64,000 bases of DNA, from NCBI RefSeq assembly GCF_000696185.1, contig NZ_KK853997.1:2294761-2358760 (forward strand), read 5' to 3'. Made by a program: the position numbers and the translations under genes. The DNA is from Kitasatospora cheerisanensis KCTC 2395. GTDB lineage: Bacteria > Actinomycetota > Actinomycetes > Streptomycetales > Streptomycetaceae. The notes below the pieces were generated by a model, which saw only the letters and a list, made by a program, of their open reading frames with translations, ran no database searches and was not told the DNA's origin. Below are positions 34,505 through 47,539 of this stretch, in pieces (position 1 is the first letter of the stretch; each line of letters opens with the position of its first letter).

Positions 34505-34538
34505 GAGCCGGGCACCCCCCGGAGGGAGTACCCGGCTC
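34505..34538 (-). terminator. Terminator of ctaCDF
   Basis: GAGCCGGG (34505-34512) and CCCGGCTC (34531-34538), following the ctaF stop by about 30 bases. Confidence 0.65.
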
Positions 34539-34565
34539 GCCGTGCGGCTTGCGCGATCCGGAACC

Positions 34566-34982
34566 TTACTGGTTCTGGTTCTCGCCGCGGTAGAACTCGA
34601 AGACCCAGCCGTACAGGCCGATCAGCAGGACCGGGATCGACCAGAACAGCAGCCACCAGCCGAAGATGACGCCCAGGAAGGCCAGCGCGCCACCGATCGC
34701 CAGGGAGAGCGGCTGCCAGCTGTGCGGGGCGAAGAAGCCCAGCTCGCCGGCGTCGTCCGAGACCTCGGCCTCGGGGTTGTCGCCCGCACCGGTATCCACC
34801 CGCTTGGCGGTGAACGCCAGGTAGAAGCCGATGAAGGCGCACAGGCCGAAGGCCAGGAACAGCGCGGTGGTGCCCGCGGCCTCAAGGCCGTGGTCGGACT
34901 TGGTGGTCCACACGAAGTAGGTGATCGCGATGGCCAGCGTGAACACGGCCAGACCGGCGAAGATCTTTCCCTGTTCCTTCAT
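34566..34982 (-). CDS. ctaF: Cytochrome c oxidase subunit IV (actinobacterial)
   Basis: 138-residue membrane protein with four hydrophobic segments (GLAVFTLAIAITYFVW, LFLAFGLCAFIGFYLAF, PLSLAIGGALAFLGVIFGW, LLFWSIPVLLIGLYGWVF) and an acidic loop between the second and third. It matches the small fourth subunit that actinobacteria add to the aa3 oxidase. Its ATG overlaps the ctaD stop by one base (TGATG), showing translational coupling at the end of ctaC-ctaD-ctaF. Confidence 0.93.
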   Translation of the reverse strand: MKEQGKIFAGLAVFTLAIAITYFVWTTKSDHGLEAAGTTALFLAFGLCAFIGFYLAFTAKRVDTGAGDNPEAEVSDDAGELGFFAPHSWQPLSLAIGGALAFLGVIFGWWLLFWSIPVLLIGLYGWVFEFYRGENQNQ

Positions 34983-36757
34983 CAGACGTCACCCTCCTTC
35001 TTGCCCTTGCCCAGGGACGGGCGGTCGTAGTGCGCGGGGGTCACACCCTCGAAGTGCTTCGCCGGCTCACCGTGGTTCTCCAGGTAGTCCAGCGCGGCGA
35101 TCTCCGGGTGGTGCAGGTCGAACGCCGGGGATTCCGAACGGATGCGCGGCAGCGTGGTGAAGTTGTGCCGCGGCGGCGGGCAGGAGGTCGCCCACTCCAG
35201 CGAACGGCCGTAGCCCCACGGGTCGTCGACGTTGACCTTCTCGCCGTACTTCGCGGTCTTCCACACGTTGTAGAGGAACGGGAGCATCGACAGGCCGAGC
35301 AGGAACGAACCGATGGTCGACACCGTGTTCAGCGTGGTGAAGCCGTCGCCGGCCAGGTAGTCGGCGTAGCGGCGGGGCATGCCCTCCGCGCCGAGCCAGT
35401 GCTGGACCAGGAAGGTGGTGTGGAAGCCGAAGAACAGCGTCCAGAAGGTGATCTTGCCGAGGCGCTCGTCCAGCATCTTGCCCGTCATCTTCGGCCACCA
35501 GAAGTGGAAGCCGGCGAACATCGCGAAGACGACGGTGCCGAACACCACGTAGTGGAAGTGCGCGACGACGAAGTACGAGTCCGAGACGTGGAAGTCGATC
35601 GGCGGGGAGGCGAGCAGAACACCCGTCAGACCACCGAACAGGAAGGTGACCAGGAAGCCGATCGTCCAGAGCATCGGGGTCTCGAAGCTCAGCGAGCCCT
35701 TCCACATGGTGCCGACCCAGTTGAAGAACTTCACACCGGTCGGGACCGCGATCAGGAAGGTCATGAACGAGAAGAACGGCAGCAGTACCTGGCCGGTCAC
35801 GTACATGTGGTGCGCCCACACCGTCACCGAGAGGCCGGCGATGGCGATGGTCGCGGCGATCAGGCCGGAGTAGCCGAACATCGGCTTGCGGCTGAACACC
35901 GGGATGATCTCGGAGACGATGCCGAAGAACGGCAGCGCGATGATGTAGACCTCGGGGTGACCGAAGAACCAGAACAGGTGCTGCCACAGCATGGCGCCAC
36001 CGTTGGTCGGGTCGAAGACGTGGGCCCCGAACTTGCGGTCCGCCTCCAGGGCGAACAGCGCGGCGGCCAGCACCGGGAAGGCCAGCAGGATCAGCACGGC
36101 GGTCAGCAGGACGTTCCAGACGAAGATCGACATCCGGAACATCGTCATGCCGGGCGCGCGCATGCAGATGATCGTGGTGATGAAGTTGACCGCACCGAGG
36201 ATGGTGCCGAAGCCCGAGAAGGCCAGACCCATGATCCACATGTCGGCGCCGATGCCCGGCGAGCGGACCGCGTCCGACAGCGGCGAGTAGGCGAACCAGC
36301 CGAAGTCGGCCGCACCCTGCGGGGTCAGGAAGCCCGCCACCGCGATGATCGAGCCGAACAGGTACAGCCAGTAGGCGAACATGTTCAGGCGCGGGAACGC
36401 GACGTCGGGGGCGCCGATCTGGAGCGGCATGATCCAGTTGGCGAAGCCCGCGAACAGCGGGGTGGCGAACATCAGCAGCATGATCGTGCCATGCATGGTG
36501 AACGCCTGGTTGAACTGCTCGTTCGACAGGATCTGCGTACCCGGCCGGGCGAGCTCGGCGCGCATGACCAGGGCGAGCACGCCGCCGATCAGGAAGAACG
36601 CGAACGAGGTCGCCAGGTACAGGGTGCCGATCGTCTTGTGGTCAGTGGTGGTGAGCCACTTGATGATCGCGTTGCCCGGCTTGCGCACACGAGGGGTCCC
36701 CGAGGTGACGGCCCCGGCTCCCCCACCGGCCGCGGCGGGCTCGTTGAGGATGGTCAC
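34982..36757 (-). CDS. ctaD: Cytochrome c oxidase subunit I
   Basis: 591 residues with twelve membrane segments; the catalytic subunit that reduces oxygen and pumps protons. Heme a and a3/CuB ligands are visible: [25 protein letters not shown] (His and the cross-linked Tyr), [10 protein letters not shown] (CuB His pair) and [13 protein letters not shown]. The GTG at 36757 overlaps the ctaC stop by four bases (GTGA). Confidence 0.97.
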   Translation of the reverse strand: MTILNEPAAAGGGAGAVTSGTPRVRKPGNAIIKWLTTTDHKTIGTLYLATSFAFFLIGGVLALVMRAELARPGTQILSNEQFNQAFTMHGTIMLLMFATPLFAGFANWIMPLQIGAPDVAFPRLNMFAYWLYLFGSIIAVAGFLTPQGAADFGWFAYSPLSDAVRSPGIGADMWIMGLAFSGFGTILGAVNFITTIICMRAPGMTMFRMSIFVWNVLLTAVLILLAFPVLAAALFALEADRKFGAHVFDPTNGGAMLWQHLFWFFGHPEVYIIALPFFGIVSEIIPVFSRKPMFGYSGLIAATIAIAGLSVTVWAHHMYVTGQVLLPFFSFMTFLIAVPTGVKFFNWVGTMWKGSLSFETPMLWTIGFLVTFLFGGLTGVLLASPPIDFHVSDSYFVVAHFHYVVFGTVVFAMFAGFHFWWPKMTGKMLDERLGKITFWTLFFGFHTTFLVQHWLGAEGMPRRYADYLAGDGFTTLNTVSTIGSFLLGLSMLPFLYNVWKTAKYGEKVNVDDPWGYGRSLEWATSCPPPRHNFTTLPRIRSESPAFDLHHPEIAALDYLENHGEPAKHFEGVTPAHYDRPSLGKGKKEGDV

Positions 36758-37611
36758 TTCTCTTCACTACTTCCCGTGGGGAGGATGCCTGCGGGAACCG
36801 CGCCGGCCTGGCCCTTGTCGCGGAGTCCCTTCAGGTGCGCCTCGTACTCGTCGTGCGAGACGACCTTCACGTTGAAGAGCATCCGCGAGTGGTCGACGCC
36901 GCAGAGCTCGGCGCACTTGCCACGGAAGGTGCCGTACGCGGTCGGGGTCACCTCGAACTCGTTGACCACACCGGGCACGACGTCCATCTTCATCATGAAG
37001 TTGACGGGCCAGAAGTCGTGGATGACGTCGTTGGAGGTCAGCCGGAACTTCACCGACTCGTTGATCGGCAGGTAGAGGGTCGGAGCCTCCTTGGTGCTGC
37101 CGACCTCGTACGCCGCCGTGGTGCTCGACGGGTCGGGGATCTCGCTGTTCTCGTAGTTGAACGCCCAACTCCACTGGAAGCCCACCACGTTGATGGTGTG
37201 CTGGGGCTTCTCGGAGACCTTCGTCAGGGTGGCCTCGTCGCGCGCGACGAAGTAGAACAGCACCGAGACGATGACGAGGGGGACCGCGGTGTACAGCGCC
37301 TCGATGGGCACGTTGTACCGGGTCTGAGCGGGGATCTCCACCTTGGTGCGGCTGCGCCGGTGGAAGATCACGCTCCAGAGGATCAGACCCCACATCAATG
37401 CACCAACAACCAGAGCCGCGATCCACGAGCCCTGCCACATGTGAAGGACCAGCGGGCCTTCCTTGGTGACGGGACTGGGGAGGCCAAGCCTGGGCAGGTC
37501 GTTGGCCGAGCAGCCGGTGGCGGTCGCGATGACGAGGCCCAGTGCCAGCGCCTGAGGCAGCTTCCGCCGCATCGTGCGCCGCGGCGAGCGGTCGGAGCCG
37601 TTGGGACTCAC
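36754..37611 (-). CDS. ctaC: Cytochrome c oxidase subunit II
   Basis: 285-residue lipoprotein. The signal region ends in a lipobox ([12 protein letters not shown]); two membrane segments follow ([30 protein letters not shown]), then the CuA domain with VIHDFWPVN and the binuclear copper site [15 protein letters not shown] at 37611 is preferred (GAAGG seven bases upstream); an in-frame upstream extension to 37722 lacks a ribosome site. First gene of ctaC-ctaD-ctaF. Confidence 0.95.
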   Translation of the reverse strand: MSPNGSDRSPRRTMRRKLPQALALGLVIATATGCSANDLPRLGLPSPVTKEGPLVLHMWQGSWIAALVVGALMWGLILWSVIFHRRSRTKVEIPAQTRYNVPIEALYTAVPLVIVSVLFYFVARDEATLTKVSEKPQHTINVVGFQWSWAFNYENSEIPDPSSTTAAYEVGSTKEAPTLYLPINESVKFRLTSNDVIHDFWPVNFMMKMDVVPGVVNEFEVTPTAYGTFRGKCAELCGVDHSRMLFNVKVVSHDEYEAHLKGLRDKGQAGAVPAGILPTGSSEEK

Positions 37612-37965
37612 GTAGCGCCTTCCCGAAGTCTCGCCCGCGAACGCACCACCCTCAGGAGTCCGTTGATCTGGTCTCCCCGGCGGCCCGGCCACGGGCACGG
37701 TTTGAATGCTTATGCGGGCCAAACGCTACTCCATCCTTATGCGGCACTCACGGGCAGCCCCCGCTAACGCGCCGCCCGGCTACCCGATCAGCCCCCGAGG
37801 GGTGAAGCACCCCGGAACAGCGGACGGAGTCGCAGGTCATGGCGGACTTCCGAGCCTCCCACGACCGAACGGGCGACCGCACTGCGACACGCGGGTGACG
37901 GACCGTCGGACGCTGCCGAGGCCGGGAGGAATCCCCCCGTAAGGGGCGTCGTCTACGGTGGCCCC
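37612..37965. other. 354-base divergent region, ctaC / cysteine desulfurase fusion
   Basis: Contains two perfect direct repeats CTTATGCGG (37709-37717, 37736-37744), 27 bases apart, on the ctaC side, and the leaderless promoter of the desulfurase at 37954. No credible ORF. No clear -35/-10 for ctaC. Confidence 0.6.
37954..37965 (+). promoter_or_regulatory. Putative leaderless promoter (-10 TACGGT, then GTG)
   Basis: TACGGT (37954-37959), six bases, then the start GTG at 37966 with no ribosome site. Confidence 0.55.
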
Positions 37966-39354
37966 GTGCCCTACTTCGACGCCGCCTCCACCGCTCCGCT
38001 GCACCCCGTCGCCCGCCAGGCGCTGCTCGCCGCCCTCGACGAGGGCTGGGCCGACCCCGCCCGGCTGCACCGCTCCGGCCGGCAGGCCCGGATGCTGCTC
38101 GACGCCGCCCGGGAGACCGTCGCCGAGGTGCTCGGGGCCCGCGCCGACGAGATCGTCTTCACCGCATCCGGCACCCAGGCCGTCCAGTTGGGCGTCCTCG
38201 GCGCGCTCCGCGGCAACCGCCGGCGCGGCGCCCACCTGCTGCACTCCGCGGTCGAGCACTCCGCCGTGCTGCACACCGCCGAGCGGTGGACCGCCGACGG
38301 CGGCGCCGCGGACGCCGTCCCGGTCGACCGTCACGGCCGGGTCGACGCCGCGGAGTTCGCCGCCGCGCTGCGGCCGGACACCGCGCTCGCCGTCCTCCAG
38401 TCCGCCAACCACGAGGTCGGCACCCTGCAGCCGGTCGCCGAGACCGCCGCCCTGATCGGGGACGTCCCGCTGCTGGTGGACGCCGCGCAGAGCGCCGGCC
38501 GGCTGCCGGTGCCGGGCGGCTGGTCGGTCCTGACGGCCAGTGCGCACAAGTGGGGCGGCCCGGCCGGCGTCGGCGTGCTGGCGGTCCGCAAGGGCGTCCG
38601 GTACGTCTCCCCGCTGCCCGCCGACGACCGGGAGAGCGGGCGGGTGCCGGGCTTCGTCAACGTCCCCGCGATCGTGGCCGCCGCCGCCTCGCTGCGGGCG
38701 GTCCGGGCCGAGGCCGAGACGGAGAACGCCCGGCTGCGCGAACTGGTCGAACTGATCCGGCGTCGGATCCCGCAGCTGGTCCCCGAGGTGGAGGTGGTCG
38801 GCCACCCGGAGCTCCGGCTCCCCCACCTGGTCACCTTTTCCTGCCTGTACGTGGACGGCGAGGTGCTGCTCGGCGAACTCGACAAGGCCGGCTTCGCCGT
38901 CAACTCCGGCTCCTCCTGCACCTCCAGCACGCTGACGCCGAGCCACGTGCTGGCCGCGATGGGCGTCCTCACCGAGGGCAACGTCCGTGTCTCGCTCCCG
39001 CCGGGCGCCGCCGCCGCGGACGTCGAGCGCTTCCTCGACGTGCTCCCCGGCGTGGTCGCCGCGATCCGCGGCCCGCTCGGCCTCGACCTCCCCGCCCCGG
39101 CCCCCACCGCCGACGCGCTCGTCCTCGACACCCTCGGCAAGCGCTGCCCGCTGCCGATCATCGAACTCGCCAGGCGCATCCCCGAGGTCGCCCCCGGCGG
39201 CCGCGTCGCCGTCCTCTCCGACGACGAGGCGGCCCGCCACGACATCCCCGCCTGGTGCGACATGTGCGGCCACACCTACGCGGGCGAAACCCCGGCCACC
39301 GCCTACGGCGCGGACCGCGGCACGGCGTACCTGGTGGTGAAAGGGCACCACTAG
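37966..39354 (+). CDS. IscS-type cysteine desulfurase fused to a TusA-like sulfur carrier domain
   Basis: 462 residues. About 1-375 are an IscS/NifS PLP enzyme: YFDAASTAPLHP, VFTASGTQAVQLG, LQSANHEVGTLQ, the PLP lysine in ASAHKWGGPAGVG, and the active-site Cys loop NSGSSCTSSTLTPSH. From about 385 a TusA-type domain follows (LDTLGKRCPLPIIELARRI, with its persulfide-carrying CPLP cysteine). Sulfur from cysteine can thus be passed within one chain. The GTG at 37966 has no ribosome site but a TACGGT box six bases upstream. Confidence 0.92.
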   Translation: MPYFDAASTAPLHPVARQALLAALDEGWADPARLHRSGRQARMLLDAARETVAEVLGARADEIVFTASGTQAVQLGVLGALRGNRRRGAHLLHSAVEHSAVLHTAERWTADGGAADAVPVDRHGRVDAAEFAAALRPDTALAVLQSANHEVGTLQPVAETAALIGDVPLLVDAAQSAGRLPVPGGWSVLTASAHKWGGPAGVGVLAVRKGVRYVSPLPADDRESGRVPGFVNVPAIVAAAASLRAVRAEAETENARLRELVELIRRRIPQLVPEVEVVGHPELRLPHLVTFSCLYVDGEVLLGELDKAGFAVNSGSSCTSSTLTPSHVLAAMGVLTEGNVRVSLPPGAAAADVERFLDVLPGVVAAIRGPLGLDLPAPAPTADALVLDTLGKRCPLPIIELARRIPEVAPGGRVAVLSDDEAARHDIPAWCDMCGHTYAGETPATAYGADRGTAYLVVKGHH

Positions 39355-39461
39355 GGGCCCGGGGAACGGCGGGGCCGGGACTGCTGGCGGGCGACGGGGC
39401 GCAGAGGGTCGGGTCGTTCCGGGTTCCCATTCCGGCCCGAGCCCCACGCGCCCCGGCGGAC

Positions 39462-43069
<3,608 letters not shown>

Positions 43070-43092
43070 CCGCCGTTCGGTCCCGCGGGTGC

Positions 43093-44460
43093 TCAGCGCA
43101 TGGTGTCGAGGATCTCCTGGACCATCTCCATGGTGGTGCCGGGGTGCAGGAAGGCGAAGCGGGCGACGGTCTCGCCGTCCCAGCCGGTGGGGGTGACGAA
43201 GCCGATCTGGTCGGCGAGCAGTCGGCGGGACCAGCGGTAGTAGTCGTCGTGGGTCCAGCCGGTGCGGCGGAAGCAGACCGCGGTCAGCTGCGGGTCGTGG
43301 AGCAGTTCGAGGTGCTCGGTGTCGCGGATCAGCTGCGCGGTGTCCCGGGCGAGGCGCAGGCCGGTCTCGATGGCGTCGGTGTAGGCCTGGACGCCGTGCA
43401 CGGCGAGCGAGAACCAGAGCGGCAGGCCGCGGGCGCGCCGGGTGAGGTGGTAGGCGTAGTCGGTGGGGTTCCACTCGTCGCCCTCGGTGTGCAGGACGTC
43501 CAGGTAGCCGGCGTCCTGGGTGTGCACGGCGCGGGCCAGCCGCGGGTCGCGGTAGAGCAGCGCGGCGCAGTCGAACGGGGCGAACAGCCACTTGTGCGGG
43601 TCGACGACGAAGGAGTCGGCGTGCTCGATGCCGTTGTAGCGCTCGCGCACCGAGGGGGCGAACAGTCCGGCGCCGCCGTAGGCGCCGTCCACGTGGAACC
43701 ACATCTCGCGCTCGCGGGCGACCTCGGCGATGCCGGCGAGGTCGTCGATGATGCCTTCGTTGGTGGTGCCGGCGGTGCCGACCACGGCGATCACGGTCTC
43801 GGGGTGCGGGTCGGCGGCGAGGGCGGCGCGCAGCGCGGCGCCGGTGAGGCGGCGGTCGACGGCGGGGACGGGGAAGGCCTCGACGCCGATGATGTTGAAG
43901 GTGTTCTTGACCGAGGAGTGCACCTGGTCGGCGACGGCGATCCGCAGCCGGGCCTCCGGCCCGACGCCCAGCCGGCGGCGGGCGGTGTCGCGGGCGACCA
44001 CCAGCGCGGACAGGTTGCCGGCCGAGCCGCCGGAGACGAAGGTGCCGCCGGCCTCGGCGGGCAGGCCGGCCCGGTCCGCTATCAGCCGCAGCACCTGGTT
44101 CTCGGCGGCGATCGCGCCGGCCGCCTCCAGCCAGGAGATGCCCTGCAGGGAGGCGCAGGAGACCACCATGTCGAACAGCAGCGCGGCCTTGGTGGGGGCG
44201 CACGGGATGAAGGACAGGTAGCGCGGGCTGTCGGCGGAGATGACGGCCCGGGACAGCTCGTGGTCGTACAGCTTGAGCACGTCGGCGGCGTCGTTGCCGT
44301 GCTCGTTGAGGAGTCCGGCGAGGACCTCCCGCAGGTGCGCCCCGTCGCCGGGGTGGTCGAGCGGGACGGGGTCGTACTGCAGCCGTTCGCGCATGTAGTC
44401 GAAGACCAGGTCGACCAGCTCGTTGTCCGGCTTGTGCATGCGGTCGGGCGCTGCGTACAC
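43093..44460 (-). CDS. Pyridoxal-phosphate-dependent (group II) amino-acid decarboxylase
   Basis: 455-residue PLP decarboxylase of the aromatic-amino-acid/glutamate/diaminobutyrate group. TFVSGGSAGNLSALV binds PLP phosphate, VVGTAGTTNEGIIDD and MWFHVDGAYGGAG hold the ring, and the Schiff-base lysine is in VVDPHKWLFAPF near residue 305. Substrate cannot be set from motifs alone. GTG at 44460 with AGAGGA upstream. The AsnC gene lies immediately upstream on the same strand with a 15-base palindrome between; it is the likely regulator. Confidence 0.88.
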   Translation of the reverse strand: MYAAPDRMHKPDNELVDLVFDYMRERLQYDPVPLDHPGDGAHLREVLAGLLNEHGNDAADVLKLYDHELSRAVISADSPRYLSFIPCAPTKAALLFDMVVSCASLQGISWLEAAGAIAAENQVLRLIADRAGLPAEAGGTFVSGGSAGNLSALVVARDTARRRLGVGPEARLRIAVADQVHSSVKNTFNIIGVEAFPVPAVDRRLTGAALRAALAADPHPETVIAVVGTAGTTNEGIIDDLAGIAEVAREREMWFHVDGAYGGAGLFAPSVRERYNGIEHADSFVVDPHKWLFAPFDCAALLYRDPRLARAVHTQDAGYLDVLHTEGDEWNPTDYAYHLTRRARGLPLWFSLAVHGVQAYTDAIETGLRLARDTAQLIRDTEHLELLHDPQLTAVCFRRTGWTHDDYYRWSRRLLADQIGFVTPTGWDGETVARFAFLHPGTTMEMVQEILDTMR

Positions 44461-44503
44461 GGGTGTCCTCTTCGCTGCGGTGCGGTGCGTGGGGGTCTTG
44501 ATC

Positions 44504-44509
44504 AGCGTA
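44504..44509 (-). promoter_or_regulatory. Putative -10 of the decarboxylase gene
   Basis: Reverse-strand TACGCT about 45 bases before the GTG; no clear -35. Confidence 0.3.
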
Positions 44510-44584
44510 GGCAGCGGGGCCGGGCGGGCGCGCGTCGGAACGGGGCCGGTCAGGGCCGGTTTCGAGCGTGTTCGGGGGGTGCGG

Positions 44585-44599
44585 CGCAGGAATCCTGCG
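44585..44599. promoter_or_regulatory. 15-base palindrome between AsnC regulator and decarboxylase
   Basis: CGCAGGA-A-TCCTGCG, perfect 7-base arms around one base, directly after the AsnC stop and about 125 bases before the decarboxylase. The centre is too short for an RNA stem-loop, so a protein site is likelier; Lrp/AsnC proteins use palindromes of this length. Confidence 0.45.
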
Positions 44600-45061
44600 T
44601 CAGATGAGCTGGGAGAGCACCACCGAGGACCGGCTGCGCTGGACGCCGGGCTCCTTGCGGATGCGTTCGATGACGGCTTCCAGGTGGCGGGTGTCGGCGG
44701 CCCGCAGGTGGACCAGGGCGTCGGGGTCGCCGGTGACCGTCCAGGCGGCGGCGACCTCGGGGAACTGGCGCAGCGAGGCGAGCAGTTCCTCGGGCGAGGT
44801 GCGGGGGCGGCAGTAGACCTCGACGAACGCCTCGGTGCCCCAGCCGAGCAGGGCGGGGTCGAGCACGACGGTGAAGCCGCGGACGACGCCGCGCGCCCGC
44901 AGCCGGTCGATCCGGCGGCGGACGGCGGTGGCGGACAGGTTGGTGAGCAGTCCGATCTCGGCGTAGGAGGCGCGGCCGTCGCGGCTGAGGTGGTCGAGCA
45001 GCAGGCGGTCGGTGTCGTCGAGGGCCGCCCGGCCGAGGTCGGGCGGCCGGTGGGTGCTCAT
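44600..45061 (-). CDS. Lrp/AsnC-family transcriptional regulator
   Basis: 153 residues: N-terminal helix-turn-helix (DDTDRLLLDHLSRDGRASYAEI, LTNLSATAVRRRIDRL) and a RAM ligand-binding domain (GTEAFVEVYCRP, VAAAWTVTGDPDALVHL). It probably senses an amino acid and regulates the adjacent decarboxylase gene, for which the enzyme's substrate would be the natural ligand. ATG at 45061. The pair is close and in the same direction. Confidence 0.92.
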   Translation of the reverse strand: MSTHRPPDLGRAALDDTDRLLLDHLSRDGRASYAEIGLLTNLSATAVRRRIDRLRARGVVRGFTVVLDPALLGWGTEAFVEVYCRPRTSPEELLASLRQFPEVAAAWTVTGDPDALVHLRAADTRHLEAVIERIRKEPGVQRSRSSVVLSQLI

Positions 45062-45163
45062 GGCGGGGCTCCACGGGTGGTGCGGGTGAGGGTGTCGCGA
45101 GCCGCGGCCCCCGCACAGGGGCGGACTCTGCGGGGCCCATTCTCGCGGACGCCGGACGTGCGT

Positions 45164-46090
45164 TCAGTCCACCAGCAGGACGATCTTGCCGCGGGTGCGC
45201 CCTTCGGCGTTGAGGGCCTGGGCGGAGGCGGCCTGGCCGAGCGGGAAGGTGGAGGCGACCGGGACGGTGAGCAGTCCGTCCTCGGCGAGCCGGGCGACGG
45301 CGGCGAGGTCCTCGGGGTCGGGGCGGGTCCAGATGTAGTGGCCGCCGAACTCGGTGACCCGGTAGTCGACGGCGGAGGCGATCCGGGTGGGGTCCTTGGC
45401 CAGGGCGGTGGAGACGTCGAGGGCCTCGCCGCCGACCAGGTCGAGCACCGCGTCCACCCCGTCGGGGGCGAGGGCGCGGACGCGTTCGGCCAGGCCCTGG
45501 CCGTACTCGACGGGTTCGACGCCGAGGCCGCGCAGGTAGGTGTGGTTGTGCGGTCCGGCGGTGCCGATCACCCGGGCGCCGAGGGCGCCGGCGATCTGGA
45601 CGGCGATCGAGCCGACGCCGCCGGCCGCGGCGTGGATCAGCACGCTCTCGCCGCGGCGCAGGTGCAGGGCGTTCACCAGGGCCTGCTGGGCGGTGAGCCC
45701 GGCGGTGGGCAGGCCGCCGGCCTCGGCCCAGGAGAGCGCGGCGGGTTTGCGGGCCAGGGTGCGGACGGGGGCGGCGACGAGTTCGGCGTAGGTGCCGTGC
45801 TCGATGACGTCCTTGCGGACGTAGCCGATCACCTCGTCGCCGGGCCGGAACTCGGTGACGGCGCCGCCGACGGCCTGCACCACGCCGGCCAGGTCGAAGC
45901 CCATGACCAGCGGGAAATGCACGTCGAGGATGCCGTCGAGGTGCCCCTCGCGGATCTTCCAGTCGACGGGGTTGACGCCGACCGCCCGGGTGCGGACGAG
46001 GACGGAGTCGGGGCCGACCTTGGGGTCCGGGAGCTCGGTGTACTCGACCACGTCGGGGCCGCCGTAGCGGTTGATCGCGATTGCCTTCAT
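45164..46090 (-). CDS. NADP-dependent quinone-oxidoreductase-like MDR protein
   Basis: 308 residues of the medium-chain dehydrogenase/reductase superfamily, zinc-independent quinone oxidoreductase type. VVEYTELPDPKVGPDSVLVR is the N-terminal start; VDWKIREGHLDG and PLVMGFDLAGVVQAVG bind the substrate side; the NADPH motif is LIHAAAGGVGSIAVQIAG near residue 150. No zinc-ligand cysteine cluster. ATG at 46090 with GGAGGGC upstream. It is divergent from nadA. Substrate unknown. Confidence 0.9.
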   Translation of the reverse strand: MKAIAINRYGGPDVVEYTELPDPKVGPDSVLVRTRAVGVNPVDWKIREGHLDGILDVHFPLVMGFDLAGVVQAVGGAVTEFRPGDEVIGYVRKDVIEHGTYAELVAAPVRTLARKPAALSWAEAGGLPTAGLTAQQALVNALHLRRGESVLIHAAAGGVGSIAVQIAGALGARVIGTAGPHNHTYLRGLGVEPVEYGQGLAERVRALAPDGVDAVLDLVGGEALDVSTALAKDPTRIASAVDYRVTEFGGHYIWTRPDPEDLAAVARLAEDGLLTVPVASTFPLGQAASAQALNAEGRTRGKIVLLVD

Positions 46091-46275
46091 GCCCTCCAGC
46101 CAACCCGGGGCACGGCCGGTTCTCGCGCCGGAAGCATCCATCCTGGTGAGCGGTTCTCGTCACATCGACAGGATGGCCATCGTCAGGCTGACGACAACCG
46201 GTTATCATAGATAGCGTCAGATAGACGAGAAGGCTGGTCGGGAACGATCCGGCCGCATCAGGAGGGCAGCCGCCC

Positions 46276-47457
46276 GTGACCACCACCACCGAGACGTACG
46301 GCGTCGACCCCACTCCCTCGCCGCTCGCCCTGCTGCTGCTCGGCCGCGAGGCCGACCCGAACAGCGAGCGCGGCGTGGAGTGCCCCGGCGACCTGCCCGC
46401 CGCCTCCGACCCGGACCTGGTGGCGCGCGCCCGCGCCGCCAAGGAGAAGCTCGGCGACCGGGTCTTCATCCTGGGCCACCACTACCAGCGCGACGAGGTC
46501 ATCGAGTTCGCCGACGTCACCGGCGACTCCTTCAAGCTGGCCCGCGACGCCGCGGCCCGCCCGGAGGCCGAGTACATCGTCTTCTGCGGCGTGCACTTCA
46601 TGGCCGAGTCCGCCGACATCCTCACCTCCGAGCGCCAGCAGGTCGTCCTGCCGGACCTCGCCGCGGGCTGCTCGATGGCCGACATGGCCACCGCCGAGCA
46701 GGTCGCCGAGTGCTGGGACGTGCTGACCGACGCGGGCGTCGCGGACGTCACCGTGCCGGTGTCGTACATGAACTCCTCCGCCGACATCAAGGCCTTCACC
46801 GGCAAGCACGGCGGCACCATCTGCACCTCCTCCAACGCCAAGCGGGCGCTGGAGTGGGCCTTCGAGCAGGGCCAGAAGGTGCTGTTCCTGCCGGACCAGC
46901 ACCTGGGCCGCAACACCGCGGTGCTGGAGATGGGCTTCGCGCTGGAGGACTGCGTCCTCTACAACCCGCACAAGCCGAACGGCGGCCTGACCGCCGAGCA
47001 GCTGCGGGACGCGAAGATGATCCTGTGGCGCGGCCACTGCTCGGTGCACGGCCGGTTCAACCTGGACTCGGTCAACGAGGTGCGCGAGCGGATCCCCGGC
47101 GTGAACGTGCTGGTGCACCCGGAGTGCCGCCACGAGGTGGTCACCGCCGCCGACCAGGTCGGCTCGACCGAGTACATCATCAAGGCGCTGGACGCCGCCG
47201 AGCCCGGCTCCAAGTGGGCCATCGGCACCGAGCTGAACCTGGTCCGCCGGCTCGCCAAGGCGCACCCGGACAAGGAGGTCGTCTTCCTCGACCGCACGGT
47301 GTGCTTCTGCTCCACCATGAACCGGATCGACCTGCCGCACCTGGTGTGGGCGCTGGAGTCGCTCGCCGAGGGCCGGGTCCCGAACGTGATCACGGTGGAC
47401 GCCGAGACCGAGAAGTACGCCAAGGCCGCGCTCGACCGCATGCTGGCCCTGCCGTAA
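46276..47457 (+). CDS. nadA: Quinolinate synthase
   Basis: 393 residues. Condenses iminoaspartate and dihydroxyacetone phosphate to quinolinate in NAD synthesis. [4Fe-4S] ligands are spread as in other NadA proteins: near FCGVHFMAES, VHPECRHEV and TVCFCSTMNRI. FILGHHYQRDEV near residue 64 and GHCSVHGRF near 255 bind substrate. GTG at 46276 follows GGAGGGC. The upstream 185 bases carry CTGACG (46188-46193) and CGTCAG (46215-46220) around an AT-rich TATCAT core, a possible operator/promoter. Confidence 0.95.
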   Translation: MTTTTETYGVDPTPSPLALLLLGREADPNSERGVECPGDLPAASDPDLVARARAAKEKLGDRVFILGHHYQRDEVIEFADVTGDSFKLARDAAARPEAEYIVFCGVHFMAESADILTSERQQVVLPDLAAGCSMADMATAEQVAECWDVLTDAGVADVTVPVSYMNSSADIKAFTGKHGGTICTSSNAKRALEWAFEQGQKVLFLPDQHLGRNTAVLEMGFALEDCVLYNPHKPNGGLTAEQLRDAKMILWRGHCSVHGRFNLDSVNEVRERIPGVNVLVHPECRHEVVTAADQVGSTEYIIKALDAAEPGSKWAIGTELNLVRRLAKAHPDKEVVFLDRTVCFCSTMNRIDLPHLVWALESLAEGRVPNVITVDAETEKYAKAALDRMLALP

Positions 47458-47483
47458 CGATTCGCCGCCCGGCCGCGGGCACG

Positions 47484-47521
47484 CGAGAGGGCGGGCACCC
47501 CACGGGGTGCCCGCCCTCTCG
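47484..47521 (+). terminator. Perfect 18-base hairpin terminator of nadA
   Basis: CGAGAGGGCGGGCACCCC (47484-47501) and GGGGTGCCCGCCCTCTCG (47504-47521), loop AC. Also faces the convergent pspAA gene. Confidence 0.9.
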
Positions 47522-47539
47522 TCACGAACGGCGCCCGAA

